From: an uncultured Croceitalea sp.
GTDB taxonomy: Bacteria; Bacteroidota; Bacteroidia; Flavobacteriales; Flavobacteriaceae
Reading direction: 5' to 3'
Length of the DNA stretch: 64,000 nt
Assembly (NCBI GenBank): GCA_947494805.1
Contig: CANLWK010000004.1
Span: 1 to 64,000, forward strand
Shown here: in pieces, positions 20,632 to 30,362 of the stretch
Layout of the letters: every line of letters begins with the position of its first letter
How positions within the stretch are numbered: the stretch's first letter is position 1
The notes under the pieces: model-generated
What the model was told of the DNA's origin: nothing
Database searches by the model: none
The model's input: only the letters and a program-made list of their open reading frames with translations
Translations under genes and position numbers: made by a program

Positions 20632-20648
20632 TTCAAATGTTGCATACA
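20632..20648. promoter_or_regulatory. candidate operator upstream of susC (copy 1)
   Basis: The sequence TTCAAATGTTGCATACA lies 137 bases upstream of the susC start codon. It matches 16 of 17 positions of a site at 24930-24946 between the hybrid regulator and the lipoprotein gene. Read toward each minus-strand gene, both copies have the same orientation. Recognition by the locus regulator is inferred from position only. Confidence 0.4.
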
Positions 20649-20732
20649 ATAGCAAACCCTTGTGAACAAGGGTGTTGATCGCGTTTTTGAAATGGATTGG
20701 GAGGCGTATTGGACGGTGGGAAAAACCTCAAG

Positions 20733-23700
20733 TCATTCCATTTTTCCTCTTTTTGGAAGCTCACCAAATTGCTTTTTATAGCAAACCGTAAAGTAGGAAG
20801 CAGACAAAAAACCAACCCTGTGCGCAACTTCACTTACGTTAAGGTTTTTATCGTTCTGAAATAGCGTCCTAGATCGTTCTAGGCGTACCCTTCTGATAAA
20901 GGCTATTGGCGACAAGCCTGTAAGACTTTTTATCTTTCGGTACACTTGGCTTCTGCTCAAACAGAGATGTGAAGACAACATTTCAACGTTTAAATTTGAA
21001 TTCTCAAGATTCTCCTGAACAAAATCAACTACCCGTTGCATAAAATCATTGTCGAGGTCAACTTCTTTACTCTCTGAGGTAATAGCAGCCGCCTTTCCAT
21101 ATTGCCCAATTAAACGTTCTCTTTTTAACAAAAGTTGCTCCAAAACTACCTTAAGCTCTTTGGTGTCAAAGGGTTTGACAAGATAGGCCTCTGCCCCAGC
21201 CTCCATACCTTTTATTCTATCTTTGGTGAGGTCTTTTGCGGTAAGTACAACAATTGGTGTATGGCCCAAGTTAGGATCGTTTTTTACCTTCTTACTGAAC
21301 TCTATCCCATCCATAAGCGGCATGATGATATCGGTAATGATAATGTCCGGTCTGTGTTCCATGGTTTTGAGCCAACCCTCTTGTCCATCTGACGCCAAAA
21401 TCAAGTCATAACTATCTTCAAGTATTGATATCAAATAGTCTTGTAAATCAACATTGTCCTCGACAACCAATAGTTTCTTCTTTTGCGCTTTCTTGGTCAA
21501 AATCTCATCAACTTCATACAACCCTGATTTAAGGTTTGATGTTGCATATGATGGCACTGGTTTTGCACCCTTAGCAACAAGCTGTTCGGAAACCCCAAAG
21601 AATTCCTTTCCATGCGGAACCACTACTGTAAAAATGGATCCCTTACCCAATTCGCTTTCAACCTCAACAACACCTTTATGCAGCTCCACAAAACTTTTGA
21701 CCATTTCTAAGCCAACCCCGGTACTCCCATAGTATGATTTGTTCAATTCACTTATCTGATAAAACCGCTTGAATATTTTTTTATAGTCTTTTTGATCAAT
21801 GCCTGGACCGTTATCTTTGATACTGATTTCAACAACTGGCACTGCAGTTTCTTCATTGATCAATGGCAATACTTTTTTCTTTCCTGTAACAATACTTACC
21901 AAGATTCGGCCTTCGTTCGGGGTGACCTTAAATGCATTTGACAGTAAATTGAAAAAAACCTTGTCCAACATTCCGCTATCGGCCCATATATCAAGATTAA
22001 TGTCACTAAACTTTAAGTCTAGCCGAATAGATCTTCTTTTTGCTTCTTCATTAAAAAAACTAAGAATATTTTTAGTTTTTTTGACCAAATTGAACTGGGT
22101 AACCTTCAATTGCAACTTGTTCGACTGTAACTTTCTAAAATCCATTAGTTCGTTTATCAATCGAGAAAGGCGCTCTGAGTTTTTGTGGATGATATGATGC
22201 TTCTGACGTACCGAGTTTGAAAAATCGTCGTTCAACTCCAATAATTCTTTTACAGGATTAATAATAAGAGTAAGTGGGGTTCTGAATTCATGCGAAATAT
22301 TTGTAAAAAACTGTAGCTTTTGTTGTTGTAGTTCTACTTTTTGTTTTCTACGTTCCCGCTCAAATCTAAAGGTATTCCTTTCATCAACACGCTTTCTATA
22401 TAGGTACATTGTGGTAAAGACCATTAGCACCAATACCAGAAAATAAACCAAATAAGCCCAAATGGTCTTCCACCAAGGTGGCAATACATTGATTTCTAAA
22501 ATAGCCGATGCCTCGTTCCATAAATTATCGTTATTTGAGGCCTTTAGCTTAAAGACATACTCTCCTGCTTCCAGATTGGTATATGTAGCACTTCTTTTAG
22601 CTCCAACATAGTTCCATTCACTTTCAAAACCTTCTAGAAAATAAGCATATTGGTTCTTGCCTGGCCTAGTATAACTTATGGCCCCGTAGTCAATTGTCAG
22701 TACTGTTTGGTTATGTTTTAATGAAATGGTATTTGTTTCACTGTTCACATCCAATGGGCTATTCTTATCTTTTTGGCTGACCGTCTTGTTAAACAGTTTT
22801 ACGTCCTTTAGATATGTTTTGGCCAAATATGGATTGTATGCTATGTTTTGTGGTGCTATGGTATTTATCCCGTTTTTTGTACCTAGATAAAGTCGATTGT
22901 TCTCGTCCATCATGATTGCGCGGTCGATCACAAAATTTTTGAGCAATCCATCATCTGTGGTAAACCTGGTAACTTCCTTTGTTTCTCGATCAATTTTTAA
23001 AATTCCCAGTTTACTGCTTAGCCACAATTCATTTTTAACCGGCTCGAATATGGCGTTCACATAGGTCAAATCATGTCCTTCCAACTCTAATCGTTCAAAA
23101 TCTTCTTCATCTTGTTTGTACGAAAACAGACCCCCACCATTAGTTCCACACCATACCGTACCATCTTGCGTTTCATAAATATCAAGTATACGATTGGAAC
23201 TGGGATGACCACCAAATTTTGAAGAAATAGCATTGCTGTGGGCGACAATGGTATAGTCATTTTCACTATGGTTATCGACATGGTAGAGTCCTGAGGAGGT
23301 ACCTACCCAAATAAGTCCATTACTGTCGTAATAAATAACTTTAACATCTTTATTGGTGATGGCCGAGTTGATGTAAGAATCGCTTTCTGGTGCCTTGATC
23401 TGTTGGGACTCTTCATCATAGTAGAATATTCCTTTTAAAAACGAACCTATCCAAACTCGGCCCTTACCATCTTCGGTAAAGCATTGAACCTTATCTGTTA
23501 AGAGTGCTCCAGATGTGCTCTCTTTGGTGAAATTCAAGAAAGTCCGAGATCCTTTTTTTAACAAAAAAATACCTTCTCCCCAAGTTGCCACCCATGTATT
23601 TCCGCTACTATCAACAAAAACATCTTCAATGTATACCCCTTCTTTCAGTCCTTTGTAAACAGCCTTTTGACTTCCATATACATTAGTGATTGCTCCGGTG

Positions 23701-24857
23701 TTCGTATTTAAAACATCAAGGCCATTGGTTTGGGCTATCCAAATTTTTCCGTCTTCCGTTTTCGCGAATGCCCTTATGTCATTGGTAAGTATGCTATTAC
23801 CTGTATCCTCTCGCTGTATCGATTTAAATTTATTATGGTACTCGTCCAAGAAGCCCAAACCATTCTCGTAATACCCTAACCAAAGCCTGTTTTCTGTGTC
23901 AAGTAACATGGACCAAACCGAATCGGAGCCAATGCTATGGGTGTCTTGCGAGTCATATTTGTAATACTTTACAACCTTGCCGTTCATATCAAGAATCGCT
24001 AACCCCTCATTTTCAATAGCTATAAAAACATGGTTCATACCACTGGTAATTGCCATGGTTGTTCTATTGACAATGTTCAATTTAGCAAAAGATATGCGCG
24101 CTTTTCTTAAGTCTCCCTTGTATACCCCACTCTTCAAAGTGCCGACCCAGAGGTTCTCCCGTTTGTCCAAATGCAACTTGGTGACATGTGACATTGTCAG
24201 GTTTTCGGTAAGAATCATATTTTCTATAACCCCTCTTTGATGATATTGCTCCAACTTTAATCCTTCATCGGTGGCTATATAGAGATCCCCTTTAGTTGAA
24301 AATTGTAAATCCAAAACTGTGGTACCTGATAAACTATGATTTTCGATGGAACCATTATCCACATCAATTCGTTTTATTCCATCGTAAGTCCCTACCAAAA
24401 ATCTGTCTTCATACTGTGCGAAACATAGAATATTGGTGTAATTATTTATCGTATTGCCATTTGATTTGGTTTCAACTCTTTCAAAAGTATTCTTAAGGTT
24501 ATCATAGACACATAAACCTGCATCCGTACCAATCCATAACTTTCCAGAAGCATCAAGAAATAAGGTGTTTATAGAATTACTGTTCACACTTTTGGTGTCC
24601 TTCAGGTCATGACCGTAATACAAGTATGAAAGACCGTTGAACTTGTATAGTCCGGCACCATCGGTCCCTATCCAGATAAAACCATCTTTATCCATTGCCA
24701 TGGCGGTTATAGGACGTTGAAACCTATTCTTTTCAACAGAATTGAACTCTAGCGAATTAAAGTCAAGTTGAGCCCATGTAGCTGTTGTCAACAGAAAACA
24801 GAACAATAAAAAAGTGTACTTGAAAGACTTTAAAAAGACCAATTTATCAATTGTCAT
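20733..24857 (-). CDS. hybrid two-component system sensor/regulator (HTCS) of the polysaccharide locus
   Basis: 1,374 residues in one chain. A signal peptide is followed by about 14 two-component-regulator propeller repeats (DGFIWIGTDGAGLYKF, GKLWIGTDAGLCVYD), then a Y_Y_Y domain (about 690-790), one membrane helix (WAYLVYFLVLVLMVFTTMYLY), a HisKA domain with the phosphate-accepting His856 (SHEFRTPLTL), a HATPase domain (NAFKVTP, DNGPGID, GSTGVGL), a receiver domain with Asp1176 (IITDIIMPLMDG), and a C-terminal AraC-type HTH. Such proteins sense oligosaccharide in the periplasm and activate the neighbouring susCD genes. Its position directly upstream of susC and the two shared operator-like sites fit this role. 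Confidence 0.95.
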   Translation of the reverse strand: MTIDKLVFLKSFKYTFLLFCFLLTTATWAQLDFNSLEFNSVEKNRFQRPITAMAMDKDGFIWIGTDGAGLYKFNGLSYLYYGHDLKDTKSVNSNSINTLFLDASGKLWIGTDAGLCVYDNLKNTFERVETKSNGNTINNYTNILCFAQYEDRFLVGTYDGIKRIDVDNGSIENHSLSGTTVLDLQFSTKGDLYIATDEGLKLEQYHQRGVIENMILTENLTMSHVTKLHLDKRENLWVGTLKSGVYKGDLRKARISFAKLNIVNRTTMAITSGMNHVFIAIENEGLAILDMNGKVVKYYKYDSQDTHSIGSDSVWSMLLDTENRLWLGYYENGLGFLDEYHNKFKSIQREDTGNSILTNDIRAFAKTEDGKIWIAQTNGLDVLNTNTGAITNVYGSQKAVYKGLKEGVYIEDVFVDSSGNTWVATWGEGIFLLKKGSRTFLNFTKESTSGALLTDKVQCFTEDGKGRVWIGSFLKGIFYYDEESQQIKAPESDSYINSAITNKDVKVIYYDSNGLIWVGTSSGLYHVDNHSENDYTIVAHSNAISSKFGGHPSSNRILDIYETQDGTVWCGTNGGGLFSYKQDEEDFERLELEGHDLTYVNAIFEPVKNELWLSSKLGILKIDRETKEVTRFTTDDGLLKNFVIDRAIMMDENNRLYLGTKNGINTIAPQNIAYNPYLAKTYLKDVKLFNKTVSQKDKNSPLDVNSETNTISLKHNQTVLTIDYGAISYTRPGKNQYAYFLEGFESEWNYVGAKRSATYTNLEAGEYVFKLKASNNDNLWNEASAILEINVLPPWWKTIWAYLVYFLVLVLMVFTTMYLYRKRVDERNTFRFERERRKQKVELQQQKLQFFTNISHEFRTPLTLIINPVKELLELNDDFSNSVRQKHHIIHKNSERLSRLINELMDFRKLQSNKLQLKVTQFNLVKKTKNILSFFNEEAKRRSIRLDLKFSDINLDIWADSGMLDKVFFNLLSNAFKVTPNEGRILVSIVTGKKKVLPLINEETAVPVVEISIKDNGPGIDQKDYKKIFKRFYQISELNKSYYGSTGVGLEMVKSFVELHKGVVEVESELGKGSIFTVVVPHGKEFFGVSEQLVAKGAKPVPSYATSNLKSGLYEVDEILTKKAQKKKLLVVEDNVDLQDYLISILEDSYDLILASDGQEGWLKTMEHRPDIIITDIIMPLMDGIEFSKKVKNDPNLGHTPIVVLTAKDLTKDRIKGMEAGAEAYLVKPFDTKELKVVLEQLLLKRERLIGQYGKAAAITSESKEVDLDNDFMQRVVDFVQENLENSNLNVEMLSSHLCLSRSQVYRKIKSLTGLSPIAFIRRVRLERSRTLFQNDKNLNVSEVAHRVGFLSASYFTVCYKKQFGELPKRGKME

Positions 24858-24929
24858 TTACCATTAAATTTCAAATCGAAGAAAACGCAATTAAACTCGA
24901 GTAAAAATAAAATTTGTAGCATTTTAAGC

Positions 24930-24946
24930 TTCAAATGTTGCAAACA
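24930..24946. promoter_or_regulatory. candidate operator between HTCS and lipoprotein genes (copy 2)
   Basis: TTCAAATGTTGCAAACA lies 73 bases upstream of the HTCS start codon and about 80 bases upstream of the divergent lipoprotein gene. It is the near-identical partner of the site upstream of susC. This would allow autoregulation of the sensor and induction of the lipoprotein. Confidence 0.4.
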
Positions 24947-25026
24947 CCTTTTAAAAAACACCTATCCGCATGTCCATGGGTCTTAAAAAACTATATTGGG
25001 AACGGTAAACCTAAAGATAGAGAATT

Positions 25027-25920
25027 ATGCGACCATTTTTTCTTAGCATCATGGTGCTCTTAATGATTTCTTGTGATAGAGAAGTGAATTTTAATGCGAT
25101 ATTGATGGAAGGAGCCGCTCCAACCGAAGTTCAGGCGAACATTCAATTTAATAATATGGAAGCGCCCTTTTCCGTAACACTAAATCCGACAGCCAATGGC
25201 GCTACCGCATTTGAAGTTCAATCAGGACTTCCGGGAGATTCGCCAACGCTCATAGGTATTCAACAATCACTCACCTTTAGTTATCCCGAGGCGGAAGAGA
25301 ATTTTTTTGTCACCATTAAGGCTATTGCCCCAAATGACTTGGTAACGGAAGAACAATTTGAAGTCATACCACCCGCTGATCCTTGTGAACAAATCTTTTC
25401 TGCACCCGTAACATGGGATAATGGCAATGATCCCGCTTTCTCCTTCGGATTTAATGGTGTGGAACTTCAGGTTGTTACAAATCCAGACGTTTCTGGAGCA
25501 AATGCTGAAGCATCTAACGTATTGGAAATCGTACAAGACGGTGGAGGAAATTTTGATGGGTTTGGAGTTCAAATGACTGCCCCAACGGATTTCAGTGCTG
25601 ATGACAAAGTGGTGAGATTAAACTTTTGGTCAAATGTAGAAGTACCCATAAGGTTTACGGTACAACAAGATCCCAATAACGAATCAGAACGTGAAGCAGA
25701 GGTTAACTTAATACATTCAGGAAATGGATGGGAAGAACTTCGTTTTGACTTTAACTCAGCTACCGCTGGTTTTACAGGTAGTCCAGATGGAGCTTTAGGC
25801 ATCGTCGATGGTGCAAATTTTGTACCCACTGGCCAATATATAAGATTTCAAATGTTCATTAGTCCCGGCGATGATGTATCAGGAACATTTTACCTTGATA
25901 ATGTCGGTGTATGTCCTTAA
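25027..25920 (+). CDS. lipoprotein with C-terminal carbohydrate-binding-like beta-sandwich
   Basis: 297 residues. The lipobox LMISC is followed by an N-terminal Ig/PKD-like region (about 20-120). After Cys-containing PADPCEQIF comes a domain of about 170 residues (WDNGNDPAFSFGFNGVELQVV ... VRLNFWSNVEVPIRFTVQQDP ... GTFYLDNVGVCP) that has the jelly-roll look of CBM4/9/16-type modules, with the typical GNGWEELRFDF and YLDNV motifs. It is probably a surface glycan-binding protein of the locus. It is divergent from the HTCS gene, shares a candidate operator with it, and is followed by its own terminator. No catalytic motif is visible. Confidence 0.75.
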   Translation: MRPFFLSIMVLLMISCDREVNFNAILMEGAAPTEVQANIQFNNMEAPFSVTLNPTANGATAFEVQSGLPGDSPTLIGIQQSLTFSYPEAEENFFVTIKAIAPNDLVTEEQFEVIPPADPCEQIFSAPVTWDNGNDPAFSFGFNGVELQVVTNPDVSGANAEASNVLEIVQDGGGNFDGFGVQMTAPTDFSADDKVVRLNFWSNVEVPIRFTVQQDPNNESEREAEVNLIHSGNGWEELRFDFNSATAGFTGSPDGALGIVDGANFVPTGQYIRFQMFISPGDDVSGTFYLDNVGVCP

Positions 25921-25943
25921 ATGAAAGTAAACACCTTCTCACA

Positions 25944-25976
25944 AAACCTTATCTCATAATGATAAGGTTTTTTTTA
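25944..25976 (+). terminator. intrinsic terminator after lipoprotein gene
   Basis: Stem AAACCTTATC / GATAAGGTTT of 10 bp with a 7-nt loop, followed by a T run. It separates the lipoprotein gene from the GH3 gene. The rest of the 319-base spacer (25977-26239) is AT-rich and shows no coding frame. Confidence 0.85.
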
Positions 25977-26239
25977 TAATCGGTATGCAAATACAATAAC
26001 TAAATCCAACCTCGGCTAACGGTGCATCAAAATTAATGGTTATTGCGACAAACGGTCTTTGAGGACATATAGGTTAAAAATACTTTTAGCCACAGATTTC
26101 AAGTTCGTCATTTAAGGAAGAAAAAAAACGATGTTAATTTCAAAATCTTTAAAATCATATCAGACACTAATCAATATAACGTCAAACTAGTTGAACGAAC
26201 CATTTTTGTTGACTATCTCTTTAAAAAGTAATAAACTAT

Positions 26240-28888
26240 ATGAGAACTATTGCAAGACTTACCTTCATCTTATTTGTATTAAACAGTTGCTCTGATACCA
26301 GCACCCAAAATAAACTCAAAACACAGCAAGAGAATGTAGCTCCAAACTTTGAAAAAAAGGCAAAGGAGCTGGTTGCTTTAATGACCCTTGAAGAAAAGGT
26401 GTCACAGATGAGCTACGAATCTCCAGCAATTGATCGTTTGGGTATTCCTGAGTATAACTGGTGGAATGAATGTCTCCATGGAGTTGGAAGGGCCGGAAAA
26501 GCAACCGTTTTTCCACAAGCGATCGGTTTGGCAGCTACGTTTGACAAAAATCAAATGTCAAAAATATCGGAAATGATTTCTGATGAGGCCCGAGCAAAAC
26601 ACCATGAGTTTGCATCGCGCGGTAAAAGGGGAATTTATCAAGGATTGACCTATTGGACCCCAAACATTAATATCTTCCGAGATCCTAGATGGGGACGCGG
26701 AATGGAAACGTATGGCGAAGATCCATACTTGGCCGGAGAATTGGCCGTGCGTTTCATCAAGGGTCTTCAAGGGGATGACCCCAATTATTTAAAACTGGTG
26801 GCCACTGCAAAGCATTTTGCAGTTCACAGTGGTCCCGAAGTGGATAGGCACAGATTTAATGCTACCCCAAGCCCACAAGACTTTTTGAATACCTACAGTC
26901 CGCATTTTGAAAAAGTGGTCAAAGAAGCAAGTGTATACTCTATTATGTGTGCTTACAACAGTTACAATGGTCAGCCATGTTGCGGCAATCAAGAACTGAG
27001 TAGTCTTCTACGAGATGATTGGGGGTTCAAAGGCTATATTGTATCGGATTGTTGGGCCATCAAAGATTTCTATGACCCAGGCGCACATGGGGTCAGTGCC
27101 AATGCCAAAGAAGCATCAGCAATTGCAGTAAAAGCTGGGACCGATTTAAATTGTGGTAGTTCTTATCCTGCACTGGTGCAAGCTGTACAAGATGGGTTGA
27201 TTACGGAACGAGAGCTTGATGTCTCTTTAGAAAGGTTGATTCTTGCCAGATTGAAATTAGGCCTATTGGCACCAAAAGGTGCAGTAAAATATGAAAATAT
27301 ACCCTATGATGTAGTCGACTCAGAAAAACACCAGCTCGCAGCCCTTGAAACTGCCCGAAAATCAATGGTACTTCTTAAAAATGAAAGCAATACCCTTCCT
27401 TTGGATAAGAACAAAGTAAAAAAAATAGCGGTCATAGGTTCAAACGCCAATGATTTAGAAGTACTGTTAGGAAATTATAATGGCTACCCTACCAATCCGA
27501 TTACACCATTGGAAGGAATTAAACAAAAATTGCCAAATGCTCAGGTATCCTACGCTGTCGGATGTAAACTGGCTGAGGGACTGCCTATCTTTGAAGCAAT
27601 GCCACAATCCGTATTATTCACAGATGGTTCGCTAAAAGTTGAAGGGTTGAAAGGCGAATATTTTGATAATATTACATTTCAAGGAACACCAAAACATACT
27701 CGTATAGATAGAACTGTAGATTTCACTTGGAGAACCACACCTCCTTTTGAAGATATGGATCCCGACACCTACTCGGTCAGATGGTCAGGAATACTTTCAG
27801 TCGATAAAACAGGTAGTTACGCCCTAGGGGGTGAAGCCTTTTCTTCCATGAAACTATTCGTTGATAACAAATTGTTGTTGCAAAGAGAAGATGTGCACCA
27901 TCCGAAGAAAATATACGAATACATCACATTGGAAGCTGGCAAGAAATATAAACTTCGTTTCGAATGTGTCCAGAACAATACAGAGCATTCCATCATGCGC
28001 TTGTTATGGGAGTCTCCAAATGAAGATTTGCACAAAAAAGCAATGGCCATAGCAAAAGATGCGGATGCTATAGTTTTATGCATGGGCATTAGTCCACTTC
28101 TGGAAGGCGAAGAAATGAAAGTCAAGGTAGAGGGTTTCTCTGGAGGAGACCGCATACATACCAAATTACCCCAAACACAAACCGATCTGATAAAAAAAAT
28201 AAAGGCCTTGGGCAGACCAACAATTCTGGTATTGTTTAACGGTAGTGCCCTGTCCATCAATGAAGAAAATGAAAATATTCCTGCAATTATTGAAGCATGG
28301 TATCCAGGGCAAGCTGGCGGTACCGCCATTGCTGACGTTATTTTTGGAGATTACAATCCTTCAGGAAGATTGCCCATAACATTCTATAAAGACATTAACG
28401 ATATACCGCCATTCAGTGAATACGATATGAAAGGTAAGACCTATCGTTATTTTAAAGGAGAGCCCTTGTATGAATTTGGTTATGGATTGAGCTATGCTAA
28501 CTTCAAGTATGACAATTTAGAGCTTCCCAAGAGTTTTGAAGCGGGTGAAGACTTTACAGTAACAGTAGATGTCGAGAACACTAGTGGTCTGAAGGGTGAT
28601 GAAGTAACTCAATTATATGTTCAAAATCTAAATGCCGATGAATTCAACCCTCACAAAACCTTGGCAGCATTTGAAAGGGCAACTTTTGAACCGGGTGAAA
28701 TCAAGACTTTGACGTTCAAAATCAGTAAAGAACAATTGAGTACGGTAAATATAAACGGAGATAAGGAAATAAAACCTGGGGATTATATAATTTCCATTGG
28801 TGGGGCACAACCCTCCAAAACTAGGATACAAAAAGGTTCGGTAGTGCAAAAAAAGATAACCCTTACCGGAAATAATTTTAAATTATAG
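26240..28888 (+). CDS. glycoside hydrolase family 3 with inserted PA14 domain, probable beta-xylosidase/beta-glucosidase
   Basis: 882 residues. The lipobox LNSC sits at about residue 16, so the enzyme is a lipoprotein, probably facing the periplasm. The GH3 N-domain includes WWNECLHGVGRAG, ATVFPQAIGLAATFD, ATAKHFAVHSGPE and the nucleophile Asp270 in YIVSDCWAI. The second (alpha/beta) sandwich is split by a PA14 domain at about 467-592 (LKGEYFDN ... LRFECVQNNTEHSIMRLLW). A fibronectin-like C-domain follows (YVQNLNADEFNPHKTLAAFER). The WWNECLHGVGRAG motif is typical of bacterial xylan beta-xylosidases. Xylose isomerase and a sugar symporter directly downstream support release of xylose, but glucosidase activity cannot be excluded. 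Confidence 0.9.
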   Translation: MRTIARLTFILFVLNSCSDTSTQNKLKTQQENVAPNFEKKAKELVALMTLEEKVSQMSYESPAIDRLGIPEYNWWNECLHGVGRAGKATVFPQAIGLAATFDKNQMSKISEMISDEARAKHHEFASRGKRGIYQGLTYWTPNINIFRDPRWGRGMETYGEDPYLAGELAVRFIKGLQGDDPNYLKLVATAKHFAVHSGPEVDRHRFNATPSPQDFLNTYSPHFEKVVKEASVYSIMCAYNSYNGQPCCGNQELSSLLRDDWGFKGYIVSDCWAIKDFYDPGAHGVSANAKEASAIAVKAGTDLNCGSSYPALVQAVQDGLITERELDVSLERLILARLKLGLLAPKGAVKYENIPYDVVDSEKHQLAALETARKSMVLLKNESNTLPLDKNKVKKIAVIGSNANDLEVLLGNYNGYPTNPITPLEGIKQKLPNAQVSYAVGCKLAEGLPIFEAMPQSVLFTDGSLKVEGLKGEYFDNITFQGTPKHTRIDRTVDFTWRTTPPFEDMDPDTYSVRWSGILSVDKTGSYALGGEAFSSMKLFVDNKLLLQREDVHHPKKIYEYITLEAGKKYKLRFECVQNNTEHSIMRLLWESPNEDLHKKAMAIAKDADAIVLCMGISPLLEGEEMKVKVEGFSGGDRIHTKLPQTQTDLIKKIKALGRPTILVLFNGSALSINEENENIPAIIEAWYPGQAGGTAIADVIFGDYNPSGRLPITFYKDINDIPPFSEYDMKGKTYRYFKGEPLYEFGYGLSYANFKYDNLELPKSFEAGEDFTVTVDVENTSGLKGDEVTQLYVQNLNADEFNPHKTLAAFERATFEPGEIKTLTFKISKEQLSTVNINGDKEIKPGDYIISIGGAQPSKTRIQKGSVVQKKITLTGNNFKL

Positions 28889-29039
28889 ACAAAACCATTT
28901 TGTTAGTTATGTGTGCTTTTAGCAAAATCTGGTCAAAAAAGTGCGGCTTACGGGCAATTAAATAACCAAACAGAAATAATAACTATGCCAACTCCTATTG
29001 GCAATTTGTAATTATATTAAACAACTTCAACGAGTAACA

Positions 29040-30359
29040 ATGAACACCAATAACCAATATTTCAAGACCATAGGTAAAATAGAATTCGAAGGAAAAGAAT
29101 CAGACAATCCACTTGCATTCAAATACTACAATCCCGAACAAATTGTTGCCGGCAAAACCATGAAAGATCACCTTAAATTTGCAGTGGCCTACTGGCATTC
29201 ATTTTGTGGTACGGGTGCAGATCCCTTTGGTCCTGGAACTTTACAACACCCCTGGGATCTACCAGAAGATGCAATTGAGGCAGCTCAAAAAAAAGCAGAT
29301 GCCGCCTTCGAATTTATTTCAAAATTAGGTTTCGGTTATTATTGTTTTCATGATTACGACTTGGTTCGTGAGGGCGCTTCACTAAGTGAATCGGAAAAGC
29401 GATTGAAAACCATTGTCCCCTATTTAAAGCAGAAGCAGGAAGATACCGGTATTAAGCTCCTATGGGGTACAGCCAATTGTTTTTCAAATCCGCGGTATAT
29501 GAATGGAGCGGCAACAAATCCTGAATTCAATGTGGTTGCCAGAGCGGCTGCCCAAGTGAAAATGGCCTTGGATGCCACTATGGAACTAGAAGGAGAAAAC
29601 TATGTTTTCTGGGGTGGTCGAGAAGGTTATATGAGTTTGCTGAATACTGCAATGAAAAGGGAACAAGACCATATGGCCATGTTTTTAACCAAAGCTAGAG
29701 ACTATGCAAGGTCACAAGGATTCAAAGGTGCCTTCTTCATAGAACCAAAACCTATGGAGCCAATGAAACACCACTATGATTTTGATACAGCCACTTCAAT
29801 AGCATTTTTAAAGCAGTACGGATTGGATAAAGACTTTAAGATAAACATTGAAGTGAACCATGCTACACTGGCACAGCATACGTTTCAGCACGAGCTTCAA
29901 GTAGCCGCTGATGCCAATATGTTGGGTAGCATTGACGCAAATCGAGGTGATAATCAAAATGGGTGGGATACGGACCAGTTTCCCAACAACATTTATGAGG
30001 TAACAGAAGCCATGTTGGTTTTTTTAGAATCAGGAGGACTACAAGGAGGCGGTGTGAATTTTGATGCGAAAATAAGACGGAATTCTACAGACACTGAAGA
30101 CATCTTCTTGGCACATATTGGCGGTGCTGATGTATTTGCCAGAGCTTTAGTAACGGCAGAGAAGATATTGGATTCCTCAGCGTATAGTAAATTACGCGAA
30201 CAACGTTATGCCTCTTTTGATTCGGGACCGGGTAGATCATTCGAACACGGTAAACTTGACTTTACACAGTTATACAATATTGCAAACGAAAATGGTGAGT
30301 TACCACTGGTCAGTGGTAAACAAGAGTTCTTTGAAAACATCATCAACCAATATATTTAA
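29040..30359 (+). CDS. xylA: xylose isomerase
   Basis: 439 residues from the ATG at 29040, the usual length; the longer frame to 28998 adds an unconserved stretch. The enzyme converts D-xylose to D-xylulose in the cytoplasm. The catalytic His104 lies in FHDYD. The metal ligands are in [22 protein letters not shown]-like (here NIEVNHATL) and [19 protein letters not shown], and the conserved AFWHSF-like segment appears as [15 protein letters not shown]. Only three bases separate it from the symporter gene, so the two are translationally close. No xylulokinase gene follows. Confidence 0.97.
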   Translation: MNTNNQYFKTIGKIEFEGKESDNPLAFKYYNPEQIVAGKTMKDHLKFAVAYWHSFCGTGADPFGPGTLQHPWDLPEDAIEAAQKKADAAFEFISKLGFGYYCFHDYDLVREGASLSESEKRLKTIVPYLKQKQEDTGIKLLWGTANCFSNPRYMNGAATNPEFNVVARAAAQVKMALDATMELEGENYVFWGGREGYMSLLNTAMKREQDHMAMFLTKARDYARSQGFKGAFFIEPKPMEPMKHHYDFDTATSIAFLKQYGLDKDFKINIEVNHATLAQHTFQHELQVAADANMLGSIDANRGDNQNGWDTDQFPNNIYEVTEAMLVFLESGGLQGGGVNFDAKIRRNSTDTEDIFLAHIGGADVFARALVTAEKILDSSAYSKLREQRYASFDSGPGRSFEHGKLDFTQLYNIANENGELPLVSGKQEFFENIINQYI

Positions 30360-30362
30360 CAT

